This document shows positions 16,689-25,674 of a stretch of 64,000 nucleotides of DNA, one piece after another. The stretch comes from Chania multitudinisentens RB-25. GTDB lineage: Bacteria; Pseudomonadota; Gammaproteobacteria; Enterobacterales; Enterobacteriaceae. How positions within the stretch are numbered: the stretch's first letter is position 1; the number at the start of each line of letters is the position of its first letter. Both the position numbers and the translations under genes were made by a program. The stretch spans positions 186,001 to 250,000 of the forward strand of contig NZ_CP007044.2 in NCBI RefSeq assembly GCF_000520015.2, given 5' to 3'. The notes under the pieces are model-generated. The model did no database searches, had not been told where the DNA came from, and worked only from the letters and a program-made list of their open reading frames with translations.

Positions 16689-17192
16689 TCAAAACCGATT
16701 AAACGGTGCCGAATACTCTACTAACCCATCCACGCCATTCAAAGCATCTGCGGCCAGCGGATAAACCTGAAACGCCGCTTCCGTACCCGGCCAACGGCAG
16801 TGCAGAGCATACTGGGCAGCGGTTTGGAAACCAAAACGCCCGTAATAGGCCGGATCGCCCAGTACAACGACAGCGGCATAGCTGAATTCGTTCAGCGCAT
16901 CCAGCCCTTCGTATACCAGCTTCTCGCCCAGCCCTTGGCGGCGCAGGCTTTCTTCAACCGCTAATGGCGCAAGCCCTACCCACTGGCGATCAACCCCTGC
17001 GACATCAACCGGGCTGAAAGCCGCATAACCGACAACGCCACCTTCATCGTCGGTTGCCACAATGCCCAGCGTCAATAAACCGTCTTCACGCAATTGCTGC
17101 ACCAGATCGGCTTCGTCATCACGCCCGAAAGCCTTGCGCAGTAACGCATCAATACCCGCCGCATCAACCGGAATTTCAACGCGGATCAGCAT
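16689..17192 (-). CDS. yhbS: GNAT-family N-acetyltransferase YhbS
   Basis: A 167-residue GNAT acetyltransferase matching YhbS. The acetyl-CoA loop is in SLRRQGLGEKLV (about residues 84-95), and the YYGRFGF segment near residue 120 is typical of the YhbS group. It probably transfers an acetyl group to a small molecule or protein; the substrate is not established from sequence. It overlaps the 3' end of ubiT by 7 bp, as in E. coli where yhbS and yhbT are neighbours, so the two are co-transcribed. Confidence 0.9.
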   Translation of the reverse strand: MLIRVEIPVDAAGIDALLRKAFGRDDEADLVQQLREDGLLTLGIVATDDEGGVVGYAAFSPVDVAGVDRQWVGLAPLAVEESLRRQGLGEKLVYEGLDALNEFSYAAVVVLGDPAYYGRFGFQTAAQYALHCRWPGTEAAFQVYPLAADALNGVDGLVEYSAPFNRF

Positions 17193-17713
17193 GGCTGCGG
17201 CACACGGGAGGATTGCACCGTGCCCTCCTGCAAACCTGCTTCAACAAAGTCTGCCAATTGCAACAGGCCAACACGCAGCGGCGTTGGCATGGCATCCAGA
17301 TCGATAGCATCCATCAGATTCTTTACGTACAGGCCCAATTCGGTATCTCCTTCAATCCGCAGCCGCCGCTGGAAAAACAACGTATCGGGATCTTGCTTAC
17401 GCGCTGCAATTAAAATCAGATCGTTGGCATCGCCGCTAAAACTGACATCAGCCTCAGCCTGTTGACTCACCACCAGCCGATTATTTTCAACCGTCATAAA
17501 CCATTGCAGCGCCAGATCGCGCACTTCGATTTTCAACCAGCGTGACTCAAGAAATTCTAAATCCCCGTCTGCCAGCGCCTGACGAAACTGCCAACCCAAC
17601 ACCTGTTCCAAAAGCTGACGCTGTAGAGCAAAGGGGGTGAATTTTAGCGGCACACGCAACAGCGACGGCCCCTGGCGCACAAGGCGTGCTCGTAATTTTT
17701 CCAACACTGTCAT
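17186..17713 (-). CDS. ubiT: SCP2-domain accessory factor for anaerobic ubiquinone synthesis, UbiT
   Basis: A 175-residue SCP2 (sterol carrier protein 2) domain protein corresponding to E. coli YhbT/UbiT. The segment DPDTLFFQRRLRIEGDTELG carries the family signature. UbiT binds polyprenyl lipid intermediates and works with UbiU and UbiV in the O2-independent ubiquinone pathway. It is divergent from ubiU, with 257 bp between the two starts, and shares an operon with yhbS. I looked for a clear FNR box in the shared region and did not find a convincing one. Confidence 0.93.
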   Translation of the reverse strand: MTVLEKLRARLVRQGPSLLRVPLKFTPFALQRQLLEQVLGWQFRQALADGDLEFLESRWLKIEVRDLALQWFMTVENNRLVVSQQAEADVSFSGDANDLILIAARKQDPDTLFFQRRLRIEGDTELGLYVKNLMDAIDLDAMPTPLRVGLLQLADFVEAGLQEGTVQSSRVPQPC

Positions 17714-17970
17714 TCACTCCTTTCCACTCAGTCTGCCGTTATTTTGCCACATTGATGCGCTGCGTAACCGGTCTATATCAAAAAATCGTGCAATTAACCT
17801 GCATAGCCACCTTTCTATCAATACGCCAGAAACTGCCTCAAATCAAAACCTGTTAACTGCGGGTTCACTAAAATTGTCACCCCGTTTACATTAATTGCCG
17901 GGTGAAAAAATTGACCGGCAACCATTATCACAGCATATGCCTGGCATACGGCTGAATCAGGATGAGATCT

Positions 17971-18966
17971 ATGGAGCTGCTTTGCCCCGCCGGTAATCTG
18001 CCGGCCTTGAAAGCTGCGGTGGATAATGGCGCAGACGCCGTTTACATCGGCTTGAAAGACGATACCAACGCGCGCCACTTCGCCGGGTTGAATTTTACCG
18101 AGAAGAAGTTGCAGGAAGCCGTCGATTATGTCCACCAGCATGGCCGCAAGCTGCACATCGCCATCAATACCTTTGCTCACCCCAACGGTTATGCACGCTG
18201 GCAACGTGCCGTTGAGATGGCGGCACAGCTGGGTGCCGATGCGTTGATCCTGGCCGATCTGGCGATGCTGGAATACGCCGCAGAACGCTACCCGCAGGTA
18301 GAACGCCATGTTTCGGTGCAGGCTTCCGCCACTAATGAAGAAGCCATCCGTTTTTATCAACGCCACTTTGCTGTCAGCCGCGTGGTGCTGCCACGGGTGC
18401 TGTCGATGCATCAGGTAAAACAGCTTTCGCGCACCAGCCCGGTGCCGCTGGAAGTCTTCGCCTTCGGTAGTTTGTGTATCATGGCGGAAGGGCGCTGTTA
18501 TCTCTCTTCCTACCTGACCGGCGAATCGCCCAATACCGTGGGCGCCTGTTCGCCAGCCCGCTTTGTCCGTTGGCAGCAAACGCCGCAAGGGATGGAGTCA
18601 CGCCTGAATAACGTGCTGATCGACCGTTATCAGGACGGCGAAAACGCCGGTTATCCAACGTTGTGTAAAGGGCGCTATCTGGTGGATAACGTGCGTTATC
18701 ACGCGCTAGAGGAACCCACCAGCCTGAACACGCTGGAACTGCTACCGGAGCTGTTTGCCGCCAATATCGCCTCGGTGAAGATCGAAGGCCGCCAGCGTAG
18801 CCCAGCGTATGTCAGCCAGGTGGCTCGCGTCTGGCGGCTGGCTATTGATCGCTGTAAAGCCAACCCGGCCGCTTATCAGGCCGATACCGCCTGGATGGAG
18901 GCGCTGGGCGCCATGTCCGAAGGCACTCAGACCACACTCGGTGCGTATCACCGCAAATGGCAGTAG
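17971..18966 (+). CDS. ubiU: O2-independent ubiquinone hydroxylase subunit UbiU (peptidase U32 family)
   Basis: A 331-residue U32-family protein nearly collinear with E. coli YhbU/UbiU, starting MELLCPAGNLPALKAA. UbiU forms a heterodimer with UbiV and carries a [4Fe-4S] cluster. Cysteines that can ligate it are visible in GSLCIMAEGRCYLSS, GACSPARF and TLCKGRYLV. It hydroxylates ubiquinone precursors under anoxia using prephenate-derived oxygen. The ATG at 17971 matches the E. coli start; an ATG three codons upstream is also possible, since AGGATGAG precedes both. ubiV follows after 11 bp. Confidence 0.95.
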   Translation: MELLCPAGNLPALKAAVDNGADAVYIGLKDDTNARHFAGLNFTEKKLQEAVDYVHQHGRKLHIAINTFAHPNGYARWQRAVEMAAQLGADALILADLAMLEYAAERYPQVERHVSVQASATNEEAIRFYQRHFAVSRVVLPRVLSMHQVKQLSRTSPVPLEVFAFGSLCIMAEGRCYLSSYLTGESPNTVGACSPARFVRWQQTPQGMESRLNNVLIDRYQDGENAGYPTLCKGRYLVDNVRYHALEEPTSLNTLELLPELFAANIASVKIEGRQRSPAYVSQVARVWRLAIDRCKANPAAYQADTAWMEALGAMSEGTQTTLGAYHRKWQ

Positions 18967-18977
18967 CAGGAGAAACC

Positions 18978-19856
18978 ATGAAATACGCATTAGGCCCGGT
19001 GCTCTACTATTGGCCCAAAACCGATGTGGAAGCCTTTTATCAGCAAGCGGCCAACAGCAGCGCCGATATTATCTATCTCGGCGAGAGCGTCTGTACCAAA
19101 CGGCGTGAACTGAAAGTGGGCGACTGGCTGGCGCTGGCGCAGGAGATCGCCAAATCCGGCAAACAGGTGGTCATTTCTACGCTGGCGCTGTTGCAGGCAC
19201 CTTCGGAATTGAACGAACTGAAGCGTTATGTGGAAAACGGCGAGTTTCTGATCGAAGCCAACGATCTCGGTACGGTGAATATGGCCGCCGAGCGCGGTTT
19301 GCCATTTGTGGCCGGGCATGCCCTGAATTGCTATAACGCTTATACCCTACGCCTGTTGCACAAACAGGGGATGACGCGCTGGTGTATGCCGGTCGAGCTT
19401 TCCCGCGATTGGTTGGTAAACCTGCTCGTGCAATGTGAAGAGTTGGGATTCCGCCAACAGTTTGAGGTGGAAGTGCTGAGCTACGGTTATCTGCCACTGG
19501 CTTATTCCGCACGTTGCTTTACCGCACGCTCAGAAAACCGCGGCAAAGATGAGTGCGAAACCTGCTGTATCAAATATCCACAGGGGCGTGCCATGCGTTC
19601 GCAGGAAAATCAGCAAGTGTTTGTGCTGAACGGGATCCAGACCATGAGCGGATATTGCTACAACCTGGGTAACGAACAGGTCGGGATGCAAGGGCTGGTG
19701 GATATTGTGCGCCTGTCACCGCAGGGAGTGGAAACATTGGCGGTGATCGAGCACTTTCGGGCCAACCAGCAAGGAGCACAACCATTGGTGCTAACCGATC
19801 AGGCAGAGTGCAACGGTTATTGGCGGCGCATGGCCGGGCTGGAGTTGGTGCCGTAA
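18978..19856 (+). CDS. ubiV: O2-independent ubiquinone hydroxylase subunit UbiV (peptidase U32 family)
   Basis: A 292-residue partner of UbiU. Cys39 (ESVCTK) and the CFTARSENRGKDECETCCIK segment contain the cysteines expected to hold its [4Fe-4S] cluster. The ATG at 18978 is preceded by CAGGAG and gives the E. coli-like N-terminus MKYALGPVLYYWPK. A start 21 bp upstream would overlap the end of ubiU and is less likely. Together with ubiT it forms the anaerobic branch of ubiquinone biosynthesis. Confidence 0.95.
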   Translation: MKYALGPVLYYWPKTDVEAFYQQAANSSADIIYLGESVCTKRRELKVGDWLALAQEIAKSGKQVVISTLALLQAPSELNELKRYVENGEFLIEANDLGTVNMAAERGLPFVAGHALNCYNAYTLRLLHKQGMTRWCMPVELSRDWLVNLLVQCEELGFRQQFEVEVLSYGYLPLAYSARCFTARSENRGKDECETCCIKYPQGRAMRSQENQQVFVLNGIQTMSGYCYNLGNEQVGMQGLVDIVRLSPQGVETLAVIEHFRANQQGAQPLVLTDQAECNGYWRRMAGLELVP

Positions 19857-19866
19857 CCTTTGGTAA

Positions 19867-19887
19867 AGGGGAGATTGTTTCTCCCCT
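19867..19887. terminator. Bidirectional terminator between ubiV and the fimbrial operon
   Basis: An 8-bp stem AGGGGAGA/TCTCCCCT with a TTGTT loop, placed between two convergent genes (ubiV ends at 19856, the fimbrial subunit gene at 19894). Confidence 0.7.
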
Positions 19888-19893
19888 CTCCAA

Positions 19894-20427
19894 TCAATCG
19901 TAGGTGATATTAAACTGTATCGCGCTTTTCACTTTACCGGGAGTGGCCCGCCCGGTGGCGTAATACTCATATTGAATATCACACTGGCTCTGGTTATTGA
20001 CGATAACCGCGCAGCCAACGCGCGGGCTGGTGCGCAGATCCAGCGGCGTATCATTCATCAGCAACCTGATTTCGACATTTTTGGCCTCATCATTCAGGGT
20101 GTTGATCAGGTTGCCAGTCTCCGCATTGACGGTAGCGCCGTTGTTTAACGTAATATAGGGCGTGTATCCGTTGGTACAATGCACTCCGCCCAGATAGATA
20201 CTGCCTTGTGAACGGCTATGGGTCATACCCAGGCTATGCAGGTTCCCCATGAATACCTGCGGTAGCGCCCAATCGTAAGTTTTGTTCACTTGCCCATCAA
20301 CGCTGTCAAAATAACAGGTGGCTGACTTAATGAAACCAGTGACATTTAGCACACCACTGGAAGAAGCCTGCGCGCTTGCCCCACAGCAAAGCAGCACCAG
20401 CAGAGAGATTGTTCTCAACATACCCAT
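19894..20427 (-). CDS. Minor fimbrial subunit
   Basis: A 177-residue exported pilin-like protein. A signal peptide MGMLRTISLLVLLCCGASAQA is followed by a pilin domain with a disulphide-forming Cys pair (SATCYF and GVHCTNG), an additional Cys pair further on (VGCAV, SQCDI) and a C-terminal strand AIQFNITYD of the type bound by chaperone and usher. The ATG at 20427 has GGGAG at good spacing; a GTG at 20445 would overlap the adhesin stop. It is the last gene of the operon and may be an adaptor or tip component. The exact role is not readable. Confidence 0.8.
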   Translation of the reverse strand: MGMLRTISLLVLLCCGASAQASSSGVLNVTGFIKSATCYFDSVDGQVNKTYDWALPQVFMGNLHSLGMTHSRSQGSIYLGGVHCTNGYTPYITLNNGATVNAETGNLINTLNDEAKNVEIRLLMNDTPLDLRTSPRVGCAVIVNNQSQCDIQYEYYATGRATPGKVKSAIQFNITYD

Positions 20428-20441
20428 TTCACTGCTCCCGC

Positions 20442-21575
20442 TCACTGATAGGTGATCATAAACTCTATTTGTGCATCAGCCTTGCCTGCCCGGATAGGGG
20501 TCGCGGTCTGAATATAAGTGGCTTTAACACCCAGGTTGTAATCACTGCCACGATCTTCAAGGAAGGTTATATAGTTAGCCAGATCAATATTCTGATTGAA
20601 TTTAGCAATCTGATAATCACCGTTTTCCTGCTTTAAACTCAGTTGTACCCCAACCCCCTGCGCCGCATCCCCTGCCACGTTATTCAGCTTCGAGATCCCC
20701 TGTTCGGCATTTTCGAATCCATTGCGCGGCGTCAGCCTGATGCTGACAACGTTGGGTTTGAATACACCGTAGGAAGTGGTGCCATAAAACGCAGGGCAGC
20801 CTGAAAGGACGATATTGGTTTCAGCACTACCGACAGTACTGCCAACCCCATTAAATTCATCCGGGTAATGCTCCTCCCCAAGCGGTAGATAATAGTTACT
20901 GCCAACATTGCAGGTTGCCGGGAGCACCATCAGGCTGCCTGATATCGCCGTTCTTCGATAGATAAAACTACCGCCGTTGCCTTCAAACGCTGTCGTAAAC
21001 CTCGGGAGATCGCTGCTGCTAATCGTACCACTGCCAACGCTATTGGCGGTTTTGATAAAATCAATGTTAAAGCTGATCGGAGTTTCATTCTGCTGACCGG
21101 TAAAATTAATCACGCTGTCGCTGTTGAGCGATAAATACCCCGAGAGCCTTCCAGGGACGGTCAAACTCGATCCGCTGTTACCATCTGGAGTACCCTGCGA
21201 CAGTGCAACACCAACCCCTGGGACATTGGTATTAAATACGTACGGGAAAGTAGCGTTGCTGTAGCCTGACTGACCATAAGGAGCCGGGCTAGCCAACTCG
21301 GTAACCAGATTGTAGATACCTGCCCTGCAAAATATTTTGGCACCGTTGCCGTTGGTCTGCATACGCAGAGAATAGAGCAGGCTACCAACAGGTAGATCAT
21401 CCCCTACGGTTACAGAGCCACCAATCGTCAAACGGGTTTCGAGAATATTATTAACAGTGGAGGTGCTATCCCATTCACAGCCCGCAGCTATAGCGTTTGG
21501 CATATATAGCCCCGCCCCAAGCATCAGCGGTATCACCATTCCTGGCACGATTCTTCTTTTCATCTTTTCTCTCAT
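20442..21575 (-). CDS. Two-domain fimbrial tip adhesin
   Basis: A 377-residue exported protein with a signal peptide ending near NAIAAG, followed by a Cys-containing N-terminal domain (CEWDS, IFCRAG) of about 190 residues without pilin signature, and a C-terminal pilin domain (ATCNVGS, LSGCPAF) ending in ADAQIEFMITYQ. This length and two-domain plan are those of FimH-type adhesins, with the receptor-binding lectin domain at the N-terminus. The ligand is unknown. An alternative ATG four codons in (21563) has a better GAGAGA ribosome site. It lies 15 bp after the usher gene. Confidence 0.8.
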   Translation of the reverse strand: MREKMKRRIVPGMVIPLMLGAGLYMPNAIAAGCEWDSTSTVNNILETRLTIGGSVTVGDDLPVGSLLYSLRMQTNGNGAKIFCRAGIYNLVTELASPAPYGQSGYSNATFPYVFNTNVPGVGVALSQGTPDGNSGSSLTVPGRLSGYLSLNSDSVINFTGQQNETPISFNIDFIKTANSVGSGTISSSDLPRFTTAFEGNGGSFIYRRTAISGSLMVLPATCNVGSNYYLPLGEEHYPDEFNGVGSTVGSAETNIVLSGCPAFYGTTSYGVFKPNVVSIRLTPRNGFENAEQGISKLNNVAGDAAQGVGVQLSLKQENGDYQIAKFNQNIDLANYITFLEDRGSDYNLGVKATYIQTATPIRAGKADAQIEFMITYQ

Positions 21576-21590
21576 TGGCCTTGCACCCCG

Positions 21591-24143
21591 TTATTGGCAG
21601 ACGCCCTGAATCACCTGTCTGCTCTCCTCAGGTGATGAGGATGGCAACGAATAATGGATACTGCAGTATTCTGCCTGAGCATCTCCCCATCTCACTTGCA
21701 GGACACCAGACTGGGCAAGATCATGAGCCACCACCAGGCTTGCCTGCCCAACCACGCCGATGACGTTGTTCTGCGCATCATAGACGTTGGCTGCAAAAGG
21801 CAATGGTTTACCGTCCTGTCGCTTCGCTTTGATGTAGGTCGCTTTGCTGCGCTTGGTTTCATAATCAAGCAATACCAGTGCGCCAGCACGGGGAACCGCG
21901 GTACTTTTACTGGATAACAGCTCAACATCCTGTGAGGTGCCTTTTGGATCGAGATCCACCTGGTTCAGGTAGTAAGGCCGCAGATAAGGCACAATTGCAT
22001 AGCCAAAATGATCAACCTGTACACCGGAAGCATTGGTGACCAGTGCCCCTTTGGCACCAGGGGCACGCACCAGACCACTGGTTTCCCCCATTGATTGCCC
22101 CAGCGTAATGCCGCCACGGTGAACCACGATGGCGCCGTCAATGCCAGAAGATACCTGCCGGTTACCCTGACCATAGCTGTAACTGGCGTTCATATTCGCC
22201 TGTGGAGCACGGTAACCAATGCCGCTGTTGAAAAAATTGCCGTTTGATGCAGTATCCCGGCTGGCGCTGACCACATAGTTAAACTGATTCTGCTCGCCGG
22301 CATTCCCCGACAGCCCGATCAAGCCATTGCTACCTTTGCTGTCAGTGGTTCCCGTCATATTGAGCGTTGGCGCATATGTGCTTGAACCCAACGGGAGTGA
22401 AAGGCTCAGCGTATACTGGGTTTCCCGCCGATCCGGCTGATTATCTTGCCCTCCAGTAAACTGGCCGCTCAACGTTCTATTTACCGCCAGCGTATAACTG
22501 AGGTTGCGCCAGAAATTGCTATAACCGATTTGCATGCTCTGCTGTGAACCATTCTGGTTCCAGTAAGTAATGTGGTTACCGGTGGCATACAGGCTTCCCC
22601 AGCCTTGCCCCAGTGGCTGACTCACTGAAAGCGTAAACATGCTGCGTTGCCGCCCATAGGTATCGATATTTTCATTACGATGAGCCAGATCGCGCAGTTG
22701 CACCGCATCATTCAGGCTTAAGAAACCATCGGTTGAGTAACGGTAGGCCATCACGGAGAAGCTGGTCTGTGTTTCTGCATAAACCTGGCTGAATCCGACG
22801 CGGTAGCTTTGCCCTGAACGTTGCCGTTGGTACGGCAGACGGGTTTGTGCCTGAGTGACGTCCAGAGAAACCGCACCAAAAGGCGTATTCAAGGCACTGC
22901 CCATCAAAACAGACAGGTAACCTTCACTGAAAACGGCCCCGGTATAGCCAGTCAGGAGATTGTTCAAGCCACGCTGATAGGTCAGGCTGCCAAAGGCAGG
23001 CTTCTCACTCAGCCCCACCGTATTCACCTCGCCCACTGCGGCCTCGTAACGGCCCACGCCGGGCCGCAACATCTGCGTCACTGCGGCATAAGGAACCGCA
23101 AAAGATCTCACCTGCCCATTGGCTTCTTCTACCCGCACCGTCAACTCGCCACCGTAACTGGTAGGGTAGAGATCGTTGATCTCAAACGGCCCCGGTGAAA
23201 CGGTGGTGGTATAAATGGTAAAGCCATTCTGCACAATGGTCACTCGGGCGTTGGTATTGGCAACACCACGCACCACAGGGGCATAACCGCGCAGGGAATC
23301 AGGCAGCATACGATCATCTGAATACAATCTGGCACCGCGAAAACGGATACCGTCAAAAAATTCACCGCTGGTAAACGCATCACCGACGATCAACTGGGAT
23401 TTCAACACCGGGATATCGCGGCCCACATAGGTGGAGGTGCTTTTATATCCGTCGTTTCCTCCTGAAGACCAGTTGATTGATCCATTGTTACGCACACGCC
23501 AGGGGCCGACATTCAGACCATTGCGCAACCCAAGATAGCTATAAGTATTGGTGTTTTTCCGCTGCCTGGACTGGTATACGTTAGCGTTATAGTTAACCAT
23601 CAGGGCTGTCAGGCCGTCTTCCCACAGCGTGGGGTTGACATAACCACGCGGTGTTTTATTCAATAATAATTGCGGTATCGACAGCGTCAGCTTTTGTTCT
23701 CCAGAATCAAAACTGGCCGACGCTCCTGGCAGGATCTCGCTGAGAGAACCGCAATACCCTACGGCCTCTAACTGGTTCAGTTGCAGCGGGGGGATTTGCG
23801 CCAGCAGCTGCTTTTCACTCAGATTAAGCAAAGAAAAAAAACTGCCGCTATAGCAAGGAGTGGTGGCGTAGAGATTACCAGGTTGCGCTTTGAAACGGAT
23901 CTCCTCGTAGCCAAGTGGTTCGCCGTTGAGCTCAATCATCGTGTTATAGACGCCAGGAACAACGATATTACCGCGGTTGAACTGAGCAGGATCGAACTTT
24001 CCGGCTTTGCCGCCAGGAAAAAAACTGGGATCAAATCTCACTTCTTCCGGTGATTCTGCTGCATAGGCAGATGTAACCGACATCATGGCGCAGGAAAGTA
24101 ACCATTTAAGCCCCATTTTTCTTGCTGGTTTATACGTAGTCAT
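21591..24143 (-). CDS. Fimbrial outer-membrane usher protein
   Basis: An 850-residue PapC/FimD-type usher. The signal peptide ends near SAYAAE, followed by the N-terminal periplasmic domain (VRFDPSFFPGG, then the NRGNIVVPGVYN strand), a long 24-strand beta-barrel with plug (PVVRGVANTNARVTIVQNG) and C-terminal domains ending QVIQGVCQ. It secretes and assembles subunits delivered by the chaperone. The ATG at 24143 has AAGGA just before it; an upstream TTG at 24173 lacks such a site. It lies between the chaperone and adhesin genes. Confidence 0.95.
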   Translation of the reverse strand: MTTYKPARKMGLKWLLSCAMMSVTSAYAAESPEEVRFDPSFFPGGKAGKFDPAQFNRGNIVVPGVYNTMIELNGEPLGYEEIRFKAQPGNLYATTPCYSGSFFSLLNLSEKQLLAQIPPLQLNQLEAVGYCGSLSEILPGASASFDSGEQKLTLSIPQLLLNKTPRGYVNPTLWEDGLTALMVNYNANVYQSRQRKNTNTYSYLGLRNGLNVGPWRVRNNGSINWSSGGNDGYKSTSTYVGRDIPVLKSQLIVGDAFTSGEFFDGIRFRGARLYSDDRMLPDSLRGYAPVVRGVANTNARVTIVQNGFTIYTTTVSPGPFEINDLYPTSYGGELTVRVEEANGQVRSFAVPYAAVTQMLRPGVGRYEAAVGEVNTVGLSEKPAFGSLTYQRGLNNLLTGYTGAVFSEGYLSVLMGSALNTPFGAVSLDVTQAQTRLPYQRQRSGQSYRVGFSQVYAETQTSFSVMAYRYSTDGFLSLNDAVQLRDLAHRNENIDTYGRQRSMFTLSVSQPLGQGWGSLYATGNHITYWNQNGSQQSMQIGYSNFWRNLSYTLAVNRTLSGQFTGGQDNQPDRRETQYTLSLSLPLGSSTYAPTLNMTGTTDSKGSNGLIGLSGNAGEQNQFNYVVSASRDTASNGNFFNSGIGYRAPQANMNASYSYGQGNRQVSSGIDGAIVVHRGGITLGQSMGETSGLVRAPGAKGALVTNASGVQVDHFGYAIVPYLRPYYLNQVDLDPKGTSQDVELLSSKSTAVPRAGALVLLDYETKRSKATYIKAKRQDGKPLPFAANVYDAQNNVIGVVGQASLVVAHDLAQSGVLQVRWGDAQAEYCSIHYSLPSSSPEESRQVIQGVCQ

Positions 24144-24195
24144 AGCGTCCTTGACGACAATCAGATAAGCCAATAATCCTGAAAAAACGATAGTA

Positions 24196-24921
24196 CTAAC
24201 GACTTAACGGGTAGGTTTTTTCAACAAAAGCCCCGTAATCATTGATCGCATTAGCCGTTACTGTATTTGGTAACCCTCCAGGGGTTTTACCATTGTGTTT
24301 GACTTGGAAAACCTGTTCCGAGAAGGGAGCAATCATGCCGCCATCACTCCCAGCCATCGCCGCTTTCCCCTTGTCAGAAAGCAGTATGGAGGAGTAGCTG
24401 ATGTAATAAGGGGTAGGATTTTTGCCGATAAGTTTTTCCCCTTGTAAACGCCAACTCACCTGTTCAAGGATGCCAGGTGATAAGTCTTCCAACGCTGCCG
24501 GGCGATAAAACACTTTCAGGCGGTTGCGATAAGCAATAGAAAGATAATTCTTGTCTTCTTTCGATTGCGGGGGCACTTCAAGGACGTTGATCCAGTAAAG
24601 CGTTTCGCGATCGGTTGCCTGATTTGTGGTCGGTGTTACGGCAATACGTAAGGTTTGAGCTTTGGTTGGTTCAATGCGTGAAACGGGGGGCATAATAGTA
24701 AAAGGTGCATCGCTCTCCTCAGGAGGGGAATTAGGATCGCCGCTGTCAATCCAGGATTGCACCAATAAGGGAACGTGACTTTTATTTTCCAGTTTCAGCG
24801 TGACTTCTCTTTCATTAGCAGGATAGATAACGCGAGTACCAGAAATAACAAGACCCGCTTGCAGACATGAGGAGAATAATGCTGATATAAGCAGCAGTGT
24901 TGACAACCAATATCTTTCCAT
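24196..24921 (-). CDS. Periplasmic fimbrial chaperone
   Basis: A 241-residue PapD-like chaperone. The signal peptide MERYWLSTLLLISALFSSCLQA is followed by two immunoglobulin-like domains with the family pattern TRVIYPANEREVTLKLEN, then ETLYWINVLEVPP and NRLKVFYRPAAL. It donates a strand to pilin subunits in the periplasm and hands them to the usher. The ATG at 24921 is preferred; an upstream TTG has no ribosome site, and the spacing to GAGG is longer than usual. It follows the major pilin gene after 79 bp that contain a hairpin. Confidence 0.92.
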   Translation of the reverse strand: MERYWLSTLLLISALFSSCLQAGLVISGTRVIYPANEREVTLKLENKSHVPLLVQSWIDSGDPNSPPEESDAPFTIMPPVSRIEPTKAQTLRIAVTPTTNQATDRETLYWINVLEVPPQSKEDKNYLSIAYRNRLKVFYRPAALEDLSPGILEQVSWRLQGEKLIGKNPTPYYISYSSILLSDKGKAAMAGSDGGMIAPFSEQVFQVKHNGKTPGGLPNTVTANAINDYGAFVEKTYPLSR

Positions 24922-24960
24922 GAAGGGAAAACTGCCTCGCAAATATAAAACGATTAGATA

Positions 24961-24981
24961 GGCCCTGATTTAAACAGGGCC
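24961..24981 (-). terminator. Intercistronic hairpin between major pilin and chaperone genes
   Basis: A 7-bp stem GGCCCTG/CAGGGCC with loop ATTTAAA, 20 bp past the pilin stop. Such a hairpin can stabilise the pilin message or partly terminate it, which would account for the excess of pilin over chaperone in fimbrial operons (inference). Confidence 0.5.
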
Positions 24982-25000
24982 CTGTTATTACACTGATAGC

Positions 25001-25576
25001 TTACTGATAGACGATGCTGTATTTAACCGTAGAGGCGACTCGGCCGGCCTCAGCAGGACCACCAACTGCAATATACTGACCATAGTATGAGTATACTGCA
25101 GTATTATTTGCGATGGTTTTTGATGCATAGTTATTAGCACCGGTCCACAGGTTAATCGGGTTATTGGTTTCACCATTCAGGATTTGTACCTGAACGTTTT
25201 GTGCCCGGTTCACAGAAACATCGGTATTCTTCAGCCAGCCAGTCCCTTGATCGATAGCTGGGCTAGTCGGCTCAAAATACACCTGTGCAATTTTCCCGTT
25301 GGTGCAGTTGGTATCCGTCGCACCACCCAGAGTTATTTTAAACGGCGTGGCATTTGCTGTAGCACCCGCCGCATTCAGTGCGCTGACTTGCACCGTTTTC
25401 AGATCGACGTTCACATCAACCGCGCCATTTGGAGTCTGGCCGTTGATCAGACAGGTCGTCGCAATGACTTCACCAACAAAATTGATGTTGCCATCAATGG
25501 CAAAAGCAGGAACCGTAGCAAAACCACCCATAACACATGCGAGCGTTATTAATAGAGTATTTCTTTTCATTGACAT
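25001..25576 (-). CDS. Major fimbrial subunit (type 1-like pilin)
   Basis: A 191-residue pilin. The signal peptide MSMKRNTLLITLACVMGGFATVPAFA precedes a mature domain starting IDGNINFVGEV, with the disulphide pair Cys42 (ATTCLING) and Cys89 (DTNCTNG) and the C-terminal strand STVKYSIVYQ. This is the standard fold for chaperone-usher pilins, and its place as first gene of the operon suggests the main shaft subunit. CAGGATAATC precedes the ATG. Confidence 0.92.
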   Translation of the reverse strand: MSMKRNTLLITLACVMGGFATVPAFAIDGNINFVGEVIATTCLINGQTPNGAVDVNVDLKTVQVSALNAAGATANATPFKITLGGATDTNCTNGKIAQVYFEPTSPAIDQGTGWLKNTDVSVNRAQNVQVQILNGETNNPINLWTGANNYASKTIANNTAVYSYYGQYIAVGGPAEAGRVASTVKYSIVYQ

Positions 25577-25607
25577 GATTATCCTGTTAATTGACCTTCA
25601 ACACCCC

Positions 25608-25633
25608 GAGTCTTTAAGTTAAAACTTAGACTC
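25608..25633. promoter_or_regulatory. Imperfect inverted repeat in the fimbrial promoter region
   Basis: GAGTCT-TT-AAGTT and AACTT-AGACTC form an 11-bp symmetric element with a 2-base bulge, 32 bp upstream of the pilin ATG. It is placed like a leader hairpin or an operator. Confidence 0.4.
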
Positions 25634-25642
25634 AGAGCCATT

Positions 25643-25662
25643 ATTTCACCGCAAAGTGAAAT
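25643..25662. repeat. Perfect 7-bp inverted repeat behind the winged-helix gene
   Basis: ATTTCAC and GTGAAAT flank CGCAAA. It is 13 bp past the stop of the regulator gene and about 70 bp upstream of the pilin start, so it may serve as an operator or as a weak 3' end of the regulator transcript. No T-run follows. Confidence 0.35.
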
Positions 25663-25674
25663 CCTGTCTCCCTA

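Noticed and set aside
17714..17970. Possible FNR box between ubiT and ubiU
   Set aside because: The genes are anaerobic-pathway genes, but the TTGAT and ATCAA halves present are not at the required spacing.
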